From Paracoccaceae bacterium (GTDB lineage: Bacteria > Pseudomonadota > Alphaproteobacteria > Rhodobacterales > Rhodobacteraceae): a stretch of 56,925 nucleotides of DNA. Within the stretch, counting starts at the first letter, position 1, and each line of letters begins with the position of its first letter. The notes under the pieces are model-generated. The model was given only the letters and a program-made list of their open reading frames with translations, was not told the origin of the DNA and did not search any database. The stretch is from NCBI GenBank assembly GCA_019911965.1, contig JAIOJF010000024.1, forward strand, positions 1-56,925, written 5' to 3'. Of this stretch, positions 7,248-16,042 are shown piece by piece. Position numbers and translations under genes: made by a program.

Positions 7248-9071
7248 TCACTTCCAGCACGAGACCTTCACCGTGAAGTCCCCGGCCATGAAGGCCACAT
7301 CCTCGGCCGCCGCCGCATCGAATCCGGTGGCCAGACCGTAAGTGATGCCGTGGCGGTCCAGCATCTCGCGCAATTCCGCCACGCGCAGGGCGAAGTTCAC
7401 GTATTCCGGCTCGCCCTCTTTCGCCGGGCGCAGCATCTGCATGCCGATCACCGCGCCACGATCATCCAGCACCGGCCCGCCGACATCGCCGCGTTCCGCA
7501 AAGACCGAGACCCGCAGGGCGCGTTCGTCGCCGTCTGCGCCTTTGAGGTCAGTCAGGGTGCCGTAGTTCAGCGTGGCGATTTCCATCACTTCAGGGAACG
7601 AGAAACCCGATACCGTCACCTCTGCGCCAATCTCGGGTGCCTCTGATGAAAACAGCGCGTAAGAGGCCGGCGTGAAGGCATCCTTGGGGCGCAGTACCGC
7701 CAGTTCCAGGCCGGGATTTTGCGCCAGCAATTCCAGTTCGACACCGTCTTCGGCCAGCGTGATGCGCGAACAGCCCTCGATATTGGCGGTATCGGTGATC
7801 ACCACCCCCTCGCCATTGACCACGAAGCCCGAGGCCGAGGAGGCCGGCAGCGGCGTATCCAGCCCCTCGCTCAGGTCGGTCGGCTCATCCGGGCCGTCGC
7901 CATAGCCGATGGATTCGTCCAGTACGTATTCGGGCAGCGGCGTGAAGCTTTCATACATCTCTACCGCGAATTTCTGCATCACCTTGTTCATCTTCGGTGG
8001 CCAGATGATGGTGAAGCCCTTGACCAGCCCGTTATCGGTGCGGGCATAGGTGTAAGAGACGATATTTTCATCCGCACCGGACAGCACGAACCAGCCACGG
8101 TTTTTCGCGCGATAGCCTTCCGCCGGGACATAATCGAAGGTCTCGATGATGTCGTAGAGGCTTTCCATGACATCATCGCCGCCCGGCTGGCTGATCAGGA
8201 TCATACGCACATCGCGATCCCCGCGCGTGTCGTATTCGATGAAGGGCGGCTCGACCTTGCCCTTTTGCACCAGGAAAGACGGGTAGAGCATTTCGATCCC
8301 CGCCTGTTCGTCGCGCAGCGTGGCAACACCCAGCGGCGCCACCAGCGCGCGGTAACGCTGGCGCAGAACGATGATCTGGCCCGTCGTCAGATAGCCGGTC
8401 GGCTGATAGCCCTCGCGCTCCTGAAAGGCGGAAATGGCGCTGCGGGTGCCACGGCCATAGGCCCCGTCAATCGCTGCGTCGTAGTCACCTGTCCACCGCA
8501 GATATTCCTGATATTCCATCTTCTGTGCGCGGCTCCAGCCGCGTTCGGCCTGCTGGGTGCCGCGCAGATCGCGGTCCTCGATCGGCACGATCTCCGGTTC
8601 GGCCTCCGGTTCGGCCGGGGCTTCGGCGGTTTCTTCCGGCGTTTCGTCGGCAGCGGCGGTTTCGATATCCGCCTGCGCATCGCTGTCAGCGCTGCCGGTT
8701 GCCGGAACCGCGCCGGTGCCGACGGAGATCGGCCATAGCTGGCTGAGGTGATTGCGCCCGTCTGTGACCAGGCTGTCGGACGGGATGCGCCCGCTGGCCT
8801 TCAGTTCGTTTACCTGGCGGTTGGCCTCGTCTTCGCTCATCGGGCCGATGGTGATGGCGTACCAGCCGCTCGGGGTCAGGAAGGCGTGGGTGTCGGGGAA
8901 CCGCTGTGCGTAGAATTGCGCACGCGCACGGGTGTCGCGGATGCTTTTCTGGGCTTCGATCTGGATCCAGTGCGCATCCTGGGCCGCCACCTGTCCGGCC
9001 CCCGCACCGACCACCATCGCCAGCAACACGGCGATCATCGCCAGCCGCATCCGGAACACGTTTTTCAACAT
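7248..9071 (-). CDS. Secreted SPOR / peptidoglycan-binding protein with inactive trypsin-like domain
   Basis: 607 residues from ATG 9071. A GTG at 9086 would add five residues before a clear signal peptide (LAMIAVLLAMVVGAGAGQVAA, two short runs around an Ala-rich cleavage site). Residues ~35-95 look like a SPOR domain, ~125-165 are an acidic Ala/Glu/Pro linker, and ~178-240 form a PG_binding_1 domain (DYDAAIDGAYGRGTRSAI). The last ~190 residues have a chymotrypsin-like fold, ending in GDVGGPVLDDRGAVIGM. The catalytic residues appear lost: the His segment reads VITDTANIEGC (residues ~420-430), the Asp position is Glu (LELAVLRP, ~456) and the Ser of GNSGGP is Val530. Domain content predicts periplasmic, septum- or wall-associated action without proteolysis. 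It is divergent from glyQ. Confidence 0.85.
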   Translation of the reverse strand: MLKNVFRMRLAMIAVLLAMVVGAGAGQVAAQDAHWIQIEAQKSIRDTRARAQFYAQRFPDTHAFLTPSGWYAITIGPMSEDEANRQVNELKASGRIPSDSLVTDGRNHLSQLWPISVGTGAVPATGSADSDAQADIETAAADETPEETAEAPAEPEAEPEIVPIEDRDLRGTQQAERGWSRAQKMEYQEYLRWTGDYDAAIDGAYGRGTRSAISAFQEREGYQPTGYLTTGQIIVLRQRYRALVAPLGVATLRDEQAGIEMLYPSFLVQKGKVEPPFIEYDTRGDRDVRMILISQPGGDDVMESLYDIIETFDYVPAEGYRAKNRGWFVLSGADENIVSYTYARTDNGLVKGFTIIWPPKMNKVMQKFAVEMYESFTPLPEYVLDESIGYGDGPDEPTDLSEGLDTPLPASSASGFVVNGEGVVITDTANIEGCSRITLAEDGVELELLAQNPGLELAVLRPKDAFTPASYALFSSEAPEIGAEVTVSGFSFPEVMEIATLNYGTLTDLKGADGDERALRVSVFAERGDVGGPVLDDRGAVIGMQMLRPAKEGEPEYVNFALRVAELREMLDRHGITYGLATGFDAAAAEDVAFMAGDFTVKVSCWK

Positions 9072-9175
9072 TGCTAGTTTACCCACTTTTCAACACCTTG
9101 GCCGGTTAGGACATTTACTGAACCGGCACCTTAGCAAATCGCCGATGAATTGCACCCCCGCATTTGGTTCGGCGA

Positions 9176-9204
9176 TTGACGCTTTCGGCCCTGTTGCCTA
9201 TTGA
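9176..9204 (+). promoter_or_regulatory. Sigma70-type promoter of the glyQ operon
   Basis: TTGACG at 9176-9181 and TATTGA at 9199-9204 are separated by exactly 17 bases, giving a start near 9211, about 60 bases before the glyQ ATG at 9272. The ribosome site AAGGCAAGGA lies at 9255-9264. The rest of the 9072-9271 gap is shared with the divergent gene and shows nothing else clear. Confidence 0.6.
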
Positions 9205-9271
9205 GAACGCGACTTCCCGCCGGGCCGTCGGATACCGCCCGACCCGGCCCTGAAAAGGCAAGGACCGCGCA

Positions 9272-10201
9272 ATGCAACCTGCAACCCGACCGACCTGCTT
9301 TCAGGAGGTGATTCTGCGCCTTCAGGCCTATTGGGCCGGCAAGGGCTGCGCCATCCTGCAACCTTACGACATGGAAGTCGGCGCCGGCACCTTCCATCCC
9401 GCCACCACCCTGCGCTCGCTGGGGGTCAGGCCCTGGGCGGCGGCCTATGTGCAGCCCTCGCGCCGCCCGAGCGACGGGCGCTATGGCGAGAACCCGAACC
9501 GACTTCAGCACTATTATCAATACCAGGTGCTGATCAAACCCTCGCCGCCGGATCTGCAGGCGCTCTATCTCGGTTCCCTTGAAGCGATCGGCATCGACAT
9601 GTCCCTGCACGATATCCGCTTTGTCGAGGATGATTGGGAAAGCCCGACGCTGGGGGCCTGGGGGCTGGGCTGGGAGGTCTGGTGCGACGGCATGGAAGTC
9701 AGCCAGTTCACCTATTTCCAGCAGGTCGGTGGCCATGATTGCGCCCCGGTCTCGGGCGAGTTGACCTATGGTCTGGAACGGCTGGCGATGTATGTTCTTG
9801 GCGTCGATCACGTCATGGACATGCCGTTCAACGCCCCCGATGCGCCCATTCCGCTGACCTATGGCGACGTGTTCCGCCAGGCCGAACAGGAATATTCCCG
9901 CTTCAACTTCGATATCGCCGATACTGGCAAGCTGCTGGGCCATTTCGAGGATGCCGAGGCCGAGTGTCAGGCGATCCTGTCCAGCCCGGTGGACGATCCG
10001 AAAACCGGCAAGCGCATCGTCATGGCACAACCGGCCTATGATCAATGCATCAAGGCCAGTCATCTGTTCAACCTGCTGGATGCGCGCGGCGTGATCTCGG
10101 TGACCGAGCGGCAGGCCTATATCGGGCGGGTGCGGGCGCTGGCCAAGCTCTGCGCCGATGCCTATGTCGCCACCAGCGATGGCGGGGCAGGGGCGGCATG
10201 A
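9272..10201 (+). CDS. glyQ: Glycyl-tRNA synthetase alpha subunit
   Basis: 309 residues of the bacterial alpha2beta2 glycyl-tRNA synthetase; the alpha subunit carries the class II catalytic core that activates glycine. Diagnostic segments are [20 protein letters not shown] near the start, [40 protein letters not shown]-type residues around 130-150 (in part [19 protein letters not shown]), and [13 protein letters not shown]. The start has an AAGGCAAGGA site and a good promoter upstream. Its stop overlaps the ATG of the next gene (ATGA), and glyS follows, so all three are co-transcribed. Confidence 0.97.
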   Translation: MQPATRPTCFQEVILRLQAYWAGKGCAILQPYDMEVGAGTFHPATTLRSLGVRPWAAAYVQPSRRPSDGRYGENPNRLQHYYQYQVLIKPSPPDLQALYLGSLEAIGIDMSLHDIRFVEDDWESPTLGAWGLGWEVWCDGMEVSQFTYFQQVGGHDCAPVSGELTYGLERLAMYVLGVDHVMDMPFNAPDAPIPLTYGDVFRQAEQEYSRFNFDIADTGKLLGHFEDAEAECQAILSSPVDDPKTGKRIVMAQPAYDQCIKASHLFNLLDARGVISVTERQAYIGRVRALAKLCADAYVATSDGGAGAA

Positions 10202-11058
10202 AAGGCAAGGTGCTGATCGGCGGATTGCTGGGCTTTGCCGTGATCTTCGGCGCGGCGCTTTGGTATTTCCAGACCTACGCCTATTACGAACGCGTGCAAC
10301 TGGCCCCGCCGCAAGCGCCGCAGGTTGAGGCGGCGCAGCCGGTTGCGGTGGCGGCACCGGTCGGGCAGGCGGTGCTGCCTGCCGATACCGCCGATGTTGG
10401 CCAGCCGCCGGTGCCCGGCAGCCTGGATGCCCCGGGCGCAACCGACAGTGCCGCGCTGGATACAAGCGTCACGGACCGCCCCGCTGCCGAGACCACACCA
10501 CCAGAAACCACCACCCCGGCCACCGATGCCGCCCCTGATGCCGAAGCTGCGATTGATGGCGCAACCCCGGCCAGCCCGGATGCCGCCACCACGCCCGCAA
10601 TTGCCACGCCTGACAGCGATATTGATATCGCTTCGCTTCCCGGCCTCGTGTCGATCCGCCTGACACGGGTGATGGACAACATGCCCGAGCCGATGCTGGC
10701 CGAGGCGTTCGAGGGCATCGACGCCCCGACCAGCCCGCTGAAGTTCAAGGCCTGTTTTCGCGCCGGAAACTCGATTCCGATGCTGACGGAAACCTACGTG
10801 ATCTATGACGACGCCACGCCCCTGAAAGCGCCCGCCTGGTTTTCCTGCTATCGCCACCGCGAGATTGCGGATGCGCTGGACACCGGCGGGGCGGTCGCCT
10901 TTCTCGGCGAGGCCAATATCCATTACGGCGTTGATCGCGTGATCGCGGTATTCGACGATGGCCGGGCCTTTGCCTGGCACCAGCTCAACCAATGCGGCCA
11001 AGCCGCGTTTTCCGGCGTGGACCTGCCCGAAGGCTGCCCGCCGAAACCGGAAAGATAG
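10198..11058 (+). CDS. Membrane-anchored protein between glyQ and glyS (DUF6446-like)
   Basis: 286 residues. Residues ~5-25 ([20 protein letters not shown]) form one N-terminal membrane anchor. A ~115-residue linker very rich in Ala, Pro, Thr and Asp follows, then a folded C-terminal domain of ~130 residues with conserved-looking Cys ([28 protein letters not shown]). I believe Rhodobacterales genomes keep a protein of this kind (DUF6446) at this place, but its function is unknown. The cysteines suggest an oxidising, periplasmic location. The ATG overlaps the glyQ stop, and glyS starts 3 bases after its stop, so expression is tightly coupled to glycyl-tRNA synthetase. I see no enzymatic motif. 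Confidence 0.75.
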   Translation: MKGKVLIGGLLGFAVIFGAALWYFQTYAYYERVQLAPPQAPQVEAAQPVAVAAPVGQAVLPADTADVGQPPVPGSLDAPGATDSAALDTSVTDRPAAETTPPETTTPATDAAPDAEAAIDGATPASPDAATTPAIATPDSDIDIASLPGLVSIRLTRVMDNMPEPMLAEAFEGIDAPTSPLKFKACFRAGNSIPMLTETYVIYDDATPLKAPAWFSCYRHREIADALDTGGAVAFLGEANIHYGVDRVIAVFDDGRAFAWHQLNQCGQAAFSGVDLPEGCPPKPER

Positions 11059-11061
11059 GCC

Positions 11062-13122
11062 ATGCCCGATCTGTTGTTGGAACTGTTCTCCGAAGAAATC
11101 CCGGCCCGGATGCAGGACCGCGCCAGCGCCGACCTGAAACGCCTTGTCACGCAAGGGCTGGTCGATGCCGGCATCACCTATGAAGCCGCCGCCGCCTTCG
11201 CCACGCCGCGCCGTCTGGCGCTGAGCGTGACCGGCCTCTTGGCCGCCTCGCCAGCCTTGCGCGAAGAACGTAAAGGCCCGCGCGTGGATGCGCCGGAACA
11301 GGCGCTGGCGGGGTTTTTGCGGGCGACCGGCCTTGCCAGGGAGCAGTTGGAGATCCGCGACGACAAGAAGGGCCAGACCTATTTCGCGGTGATCGAAAAG
11401 CCGGGCCGTGCGGCGGGCGAGGTCGCTGCCGAGGTGATCGAGGCCACCATCCGCAATTTCCCCTGGCCGAAATCCATGCGCTGGGGGGCGGGCAGCCTGC
11501 GCTGGGTCAGGCCCTTGCATTCGATCCTGTGCATCCTGTCGGACGCGGCAGGCGTGGAAAACGTGGCGCTGGAGGTGGACGGCATCAAGGCCGGTGACAC
11601 CACCGAGGGCCATCGCTTCATGGGGGGCGGGCGCTTCGCCGTCACCTCGTTTGACGATTATGCCGCCCGGCTGAAACGCAATCACGTGATCCTCGATGCC
11701 GAGGACCGTGCCGCGATGATCGAGGCTGACGCGCGCAATCTGGCCTTCGCGCAAGGAATGGACCTGGTCGAGGATGCCGGGCTTCTGGCCGAGGTTGCCG
11801 GGCTGGTGGAATGGCCGGTGGTGCTGATGGGCGACATTGCGCCCGATTTCTTCGGCCTGCCGGCGAAGGTGCTGCAAACCTCGATGAAGGCGCATCAGAA
11901 ATTCTTCTCGGTGCGCAATCCGAAAACCGGCGGGATCGAGAAATTCATCACCGTCGCCAACCGCGAGACCGCCGATCACGGCGCAACCATCCTGGCGGGC
12001 AACCGGAAAGTGCTGTTCGCGCGGCTGTCGGATGCGCGGTTCTTCTGGGAAAACGATCTGCGAACGGTGCGCGCGGTCGGGCTGGAAGGCATGGGCCAGG
12101 GGCTGGCCGATGTCACCTTCCACAACAAGCTGGGCAGTCAGGCGGATCGGGTAAAACGGATCGAGGCCCTGGCCCGCGAAATCGCCCCCCTTGTCGGCGC
12201 CGCCCCCGATCTGGCGGCAGAAGCGGCGCGGATCGCGAAGGCCGATCTGCAATCGGAAATGGTGGCGGAGTTTCCCGAACTGCAGGGCCTGATGGGCATG
12301 TATTACGCCCGCGAGGCCTACCACAATGACGGCGTGCCCGAGGCTTGCGCGGAACATTACGCCCCGCTGGGGCCGAACGACAACGTGCCAAGCGCCCCGG
12401 TTTCGGTGGCGGTGGCGCTGGCCGACAAGATCGACACCCTGACCGGGTTCTGGGCGATTGACGAGAAACCCACAGGTTCAAAAGACCCGTTTGCGCTCAG
12501 GCGGGCGGCGCTGGGGGTAATTCGGTTAGTTCTTGCAAACCAAGTTAGAGCGGGACTTGTTCATACTATTGCTGAAGCCCGCAACAACTGTGATGCGAAC
12601 GACCTCCTCGCCTTCCTCCACGACCGCTTGAAGGTCCACCTGAAGGATCAGGGCATCCGCCATGACGTGATCGACGCCTGCCTCGCCATGCCCGGCAATG
12701 ACGACCTGACCCTGCTGGTCAACCGCGCCACCGCACTGGCCGCATTCCTGAAAACCGATGACGGCGAGAACCTGTTGCAGGGCTACAAGCGTGCCAACAA
12801 CATTCTGGCCCAGGCCGAAGCCCGCGATGGCGTGTCCTACGAAGGCGCGCCCGAGGTGCGGTTTGCCGAGGACGCGACCGAGACCGCGCTGTTTGGCGCA
12901 CTGGATGCCGCCGAACCCGCCATCGCCGCCTATCTGGAGGCCGAGGATTTCGCCGCCGCAATGGCCGCGATGGCCGCGCTTCGCGCCCCGATTGATGCGT
13001 TTTTCGAGGCGGTCCAGATCAATGCCGACAACCAGATCGTGCGGCGCAACCGGCTGTGTCTGCTCAATCGCATCCGCGAGGTGATGGGCCAGGCCGCGCA
13101 ATTCTCGGCCATCGAAGGCTAG
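11062..13122 (+). CDS. glyS: Glycyl-tRNA synthetase beta subunit
   Basis: 686 residues, normal length. The N-terminus MPDLLLELFSEEIPARMQ is diagnostic. KSMRWGAGSLRWVRPLHSI (~residues 138-157) and the HD-like region SVAVALADKIDTLTGFWAI (~449-467) are also typical, and an anticodon-binding DALR-like end (FFEAVQINADN, RLCLLNRI) closes the protein. The subunit binds tRNA-Gly and completes the alpha2beta2 enzyme. An oddity: a patch of about 80 bases (12518-12600) switches to AT-ending codons such as TTA, AGA, CTT, GTT and ACT, while the rest of the gene uses GC-ending ones. The protein stays in frame and similar to the family there. A weak hairpin (13130-13148) follows the stop. Confidence 0.96.
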   Translation: MPDLLLELFSEEIPARMQDRASADLKRLVTQGLVDAGITYEAAAAFATPRRLALSVTGLLAASPALREERKGPRVDAPEQALAGFLRATGLAREQLEIRDDKKGQTYFAVIEKPGRAAGEVAAEVIEATIRNFPWPKSMRWGAGSLRWVRPLHSILCILSDAAGVENVALEVDGIKAGDTTEGHRFMGGGRFAVTSFDDYAARLKRNHVILDAEDRAAMIEADARNLAFAQGMDLVEDAGLLAEVAGLVEWPVVLMGDIAPDFFGLPAKVLQTSMKAHQKFFSVRNPKTGGIEKFITVANRETADHGATILAGNRKVLFARLSDARFFWENDLRTVRAVGLEGMGQGLADVTFHNKLGSQADRVKRIEALAREIAPLVGAAPDLAAEAARIAKADLQSEMVAEFPELQGLMGMYYAREAYHNDGVPEACAEHYAPLGPNDNVPSAPVSVAVALADKIDTLTGFWAIDEKPTGSKDPFALRRAALGVIRLVLANQVRAGLVHTIAEARNNCDANDLLAFLHDRLKVHLKDQGIRHDVIDACLAMPGNDDLTLLVNRATALAAFLKTDDGENLLQGYKRANNILAQAEARDGVSYEGAPEVRFAEDATETALFGALDAAEPAIAAYLEAEDFAAAMAAMAALRAPIDAFFEAVQINADNQIVRRNRLCLLNRIREVMGQAAQFSAIEG

Positions 13123-13262
13123 GGGCAAACCGGGCCGTCTGCGCCCGGCACAGTAGCCCTTCGGCCCGTGCGAAATCGCAACAGCCATGCCGCAGCGCAG
13201 CAATTTTCCTTGCCAGCGCGATTAATCGGCCTATTCTGCCGCAACAACCTCAGGCGGCCTCC

Positions 13263-15833
13263 ATGACCGATTATCCGAATATCCAGGCTTTGCAGCGCCC
13301 CGCCGACGTGCCGGTGGCGCTTTATGGCGCGCGTGCCAACCGTCTGGCCAAGCTTAGCAGCCTTGGCCTGCCGGTACCGCTGGCGTTCGGCCTGTCGATC
13401 CGCGCCGTCCACGCCATCACCGCCGGGCAGATGCCCGATATTGCCGGGCTGCTGGCGCGGTTCGGGGATCGCGGCATCGTCTCGGTGCGCTCCAGCCCCG
13501 GGGATCGCGAATGGGGTGGCCCGGAAACCCTGCTGAATATCGGCCTGAACGACGATATCCACAGCAAACTGCGCCACCGGCTGGGCGAGGCGGGGGCGAA
13601 TGCGCTTTATTGCCGGTTCGTGCAGGATTACTCGATCAATGTCGCGCGGCTGGACGATGATGCGTTCGAGGCGATCGGCGATGGCTCCTGCGGCGAGGCG
13701 CATGTGCTGCGCGAGGCACTTGCGATCTACGAGGCGGAAATGGACGAGCCGTTTCCGCAAGACCCGGTGCATCAATTGGGCCAGGTCCTGCGCTCGATGG
13801 CGCGGGCCTGGGAAGGCACCACCGCGCGTATCCTGCGGCAGGCGCGTGGTGCGCCGGCGGATGCCGGGCTGGGCCTGATCGTGCAAAGGATGGCGCTGGG
13901 GCTGGGGCATGGCGAAAGCGGCGCCGGCGTGGTGCAGTTCGTCAAGCCCTCCACCGGCGCGGCGGCGGTTTCGGGGCGGTATCTGCCGCGCGGGCAAGGG
14001 CGCGATGCGATGCGCGCGGGCAAGCAGGCCTCGTATATCGCCACCGACAAGCGCGGCATTTCGCTGGAAGAACAGCATCCCGAGGCGCTGGAGGCGCTGA
14101 AGAAATACGCCCAGATCGCACGGATGGGCTGCCGCGATGTCCTGAGCTTTGAATTCACCATCGAAAACGGCAAGACCTGGCTGCTGGACGCAGCACCCGC
14201 CCGGCGCAGCCCGCGTGCGGCGGTCAGGATCGCGGTCGATCTGGCGCTGGATGGCGCGATCAGCCGCAAGACCGCTTTGATCCGGGTGGAGCCGCAGAAC
14301 CTGCAGCAATTGCTGCATCCGCAGGTCGATCTCGATGCCCCGCACGAGGTGTTCGCCAGCGGACTTGCCGCCAGCCCAGGTGCCGCGTCGGGGCGGATCG
14401 TGTTTTCCGCCGGGGCCGCGCAGGCCAGTGCGGCGCGCGAGGAACCCTGCATCCTTGTCCGCCCGGAAACCAGCCCCGAGGATATTCGCGGCATGCATTC
14501 CGCCAAGGGCGTGCTGACCGAACGCGGCGGCATGACCAGCCATGCGGCTGTGATCGCGCGCGGCCTGGGCGTGCCTTGCGTTGTCGGCGCGTCCGGTATC
14601 CGTTTGAATTACAGAAAGAAAACCCTGACCACCAGCAGCGGGCAGGTGTTCCACGAGGGCGATCTGATTACCGTTGACGGCACCAATGGACTGGCCATTG
14701 CCGGTGCCGTCGAGATGCTGCGCCCGGACCTTGACGGGGCCTTCGCGCAGTTGATGCTCTGGGCCGACGAGTTCCGCGATATCGGCATCCGCGCCAATGC
14801 CGATTCCGCGGCCGATGCGCTGGTGGCGCGTGGCTTCGGGGTGGAGGGCATCGGGCTGTGCCGCACCGAGCACATGTTCTTCAACGAAGACCGCCTGACA
14901 GTGATGCGCGAAATGCTGTTCGCCGATGATCGCAATGACCGGCGCACCGCGCTGGAACTGCTGTTGCCGATGCAGCGCGGCGATTTTGTCGAATTGTTCG
15001 AGGCGATGCGTGGCCTGCCGGTCTGCGTGCGTCTGTTCGATCTGCCGCTGCACGAATTCCTGCCGCATTCGCGCGAGGCGATGCAGGAGCTTGCCGATGC
15101 CATTGACCTGCCGGTCAGCAAGGTGATCGCGCGGCGAGAAAGCCTGGCCGAGTTCAACCCGATGCTGGGCATGCGCGGCGTGCGCCTTGGCATCACCGTG
15201 CCCGAGATTTACGAAATGCAGGCCCGCGCGATTTTCGAGGCCACCGTGCAGGTGGCGCGCAAGGGCGAAACCGTGGTGCCGGAAATCATGATCCCGATGG
15301 TGTCCGCCGCGCGCGAGGTGGAACTGGTCAAGGCCCGGATCGACGCGGTGGCGGCGGCGGTGCAGGTGGAAACCGGGGTCGAGTTCACCTACCGCCTGGG
15401 CGCGATGCTGGAAACCCCGCGGGCGGCGCTGCGCGCCGGCGACATGGCCGGTTATTGCGCCTTCCTGAGCTTCGGCACCAACGATCTGACGCAGATGACC
15501 TATGGTCTCAGCCGCGACGATGCCGGCCGCTTCATGAGCGCCTATGTCAACGAGAACGTTTTCTCCGAAGATCCGTTCCACACGCTGGACCGCGACGGTG
15601 TCGGCGAATTGCTGTTGCTGGCCTCGGAACGGGGTCGCGCGGCCAGGCCGGATGTCGTTTTATCGGTCTGCGGCGAGCATGGCGGCGATCCGGCCTCGAT
15701 CGGATTTTGCCGTGCGGCGGGGTTCGATTATGTCTCCTGCTCGCCATTTCGTGTGCCGATTGCCCGATTGGCCGCGGCCCAGCATGCGGTGCGTGGCACA
15801 TTGAAAGAAGCGGAAGATGTTGGGGTGAAATGA
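13263..15833 (+). CDS. PPDK-like PEP-utilising protein with degenerate nucleotide-binding half
   Basis: 856 residues, against ~870-890 for pyruvate phosphate dikinase. The central phosphohistidine domain is intact (TERGGMTSHAAVIARGLGVP, His427). The C-terminal PEP/pyruvate barrel looks complete: GIGLCRTEHMFF, NPMLGMRGVRLGI, FGTNDLTQMTYGLSRDDAG and SVCGEHGGDP with the acid/base Cys803. The N-terminal ATP-grasp half is different: the usual RSGA..SMPGMMDT is RSSPGDREWGGPETL (residue 76 on), NPSTGE...GEYL is replaced, and LQTR near the domain end is LDAAPARR. It may be a PEP-dependent phosphotransferase or regulator that no longer uses ATP in the usual way. ATG 13263 is chosen because the conserved region starts there; the open frame extends further upstream without similarity. 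It follows glyS by 140 bases. Confidence 0.8.
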   Translation: MTDYPNIQALQRPADVPVALYGARANRLAKLSSLGLPVPLAFGLSIRAVHAITAGQMPDIAGLLARFGDRGIVSVRSSPGDREWGGPETLLNIGLNDDIHSKLRHRLGEAGANALYCRFVQDYSINVARLDDDAFEAIGDGSCGEAHVLREALAIYEAEMDEPFPQDPVHQLGQVLRSMARAWEGTTARILRQARGAPADAGLGLIVQRMALGLGHGESGAGVVQFVKPSTGAAAVSGRYLPRGQGRDAMRAGKQASYIATDKRGISLEEQHPEALEALKKYAQIARMGCRDVLSFEFTIENGKTWLLDAAPARRSPRAAVRIAVDLALDGAISRKTALIRVEPQNLQQLLHPQVDLDAPHEVFASGLAASPGAASGRIVFSAGAAQASAAREEPCILVRPETSPEDIRGMHSAKGVLTERGGMTSHAAVIARGLGVPCVVGASGIRLNYRKKTLTTSSGQVFHEGDLITVDGTNGLAIAGAVEMLRPDLDGAFAQLMLWADEFRDIGIRANADSAADALVARGFGVEGIGLCRTEHMFFNEDRLTVMREMLFADDRNDRRTALELLLPMQRGDFVELFEAMRGLPVCVRLFDLPLHEFLPHSREAMQELADAIDLPVSKVIARRESLAEFNPMLGMRGVRLGITVPEIYEMQARAIFEATVQVARKGETVVPEIMIPMVSAAREVELVKARIDAVAAAVQVETGVEFTYRLGAMLETPRAALRAGDMAGYCAFLSFGTNDLTQMTYGLSRDDAGRFMSAYVNENVFSEDPFHTLDRDGVGELLLLASERGRAARPDVVLSVCGEHGGDPASIGFCRAAGFDYVSCSPFRVPIARLAAAQHAVRGTLKEAEDVGVK

Positions 15834-15863
15834 GACAGACGCCGCAAGTGGCCGCAATATCTT

Positions 15864-15990
15864 GATTCTTTCCGATGTGCGAATCGTTTATGATTCGCTA
15901 CATTGTCTTGAAAATATGCATTATTTGTTGCCGAATCGTCACTAGTTGAGGCTGGACAATCCCGCCAACTATCTATTTTGAACTGGATTC
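15864..15990 (+). promoter_or_regulatory. Cell wall hydrolase upstream region with five GANTC (CcrM) sites
   Basis: The AT-rich gap before the cell wall hydrolase contains GANTC at 15864, 15881, 15892, 15933 and 15986. Two of them lie inside a perfect inverted repeat, GCGAATC-GTTTAT-GATTCGC (15879-15898). A possible promoter is TTGAGG (15946-15951), 18 bases, TATCTA (15970-15975). In alphaproteobacteria GANTC is the target of the cell-cycle methylase CcrM, and its clustering upstream of a wall enzyme suggests cell-cycle control. Confidence 0.6.
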
Positions 15991-16042
15991 GGTAGATATG
16001 CGTTCCGATGGGGGCGCCAATGGAAAAAACGAGGTAAGGCTG

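Noticed and set aside
13119-15581. Long open frame of 820 codons opposite the PPDK-like gene
   Set aside because: Antisense shadow; composition is skewed to His, Arg and Gln and the sense strand has clear domain motifs.
15998-16042. Upstream start for the cell wall hydrolase
   Set aside because: It would place charged residues before the signal peptide and has no ribosome site, while ATG 16043 has a strong one.
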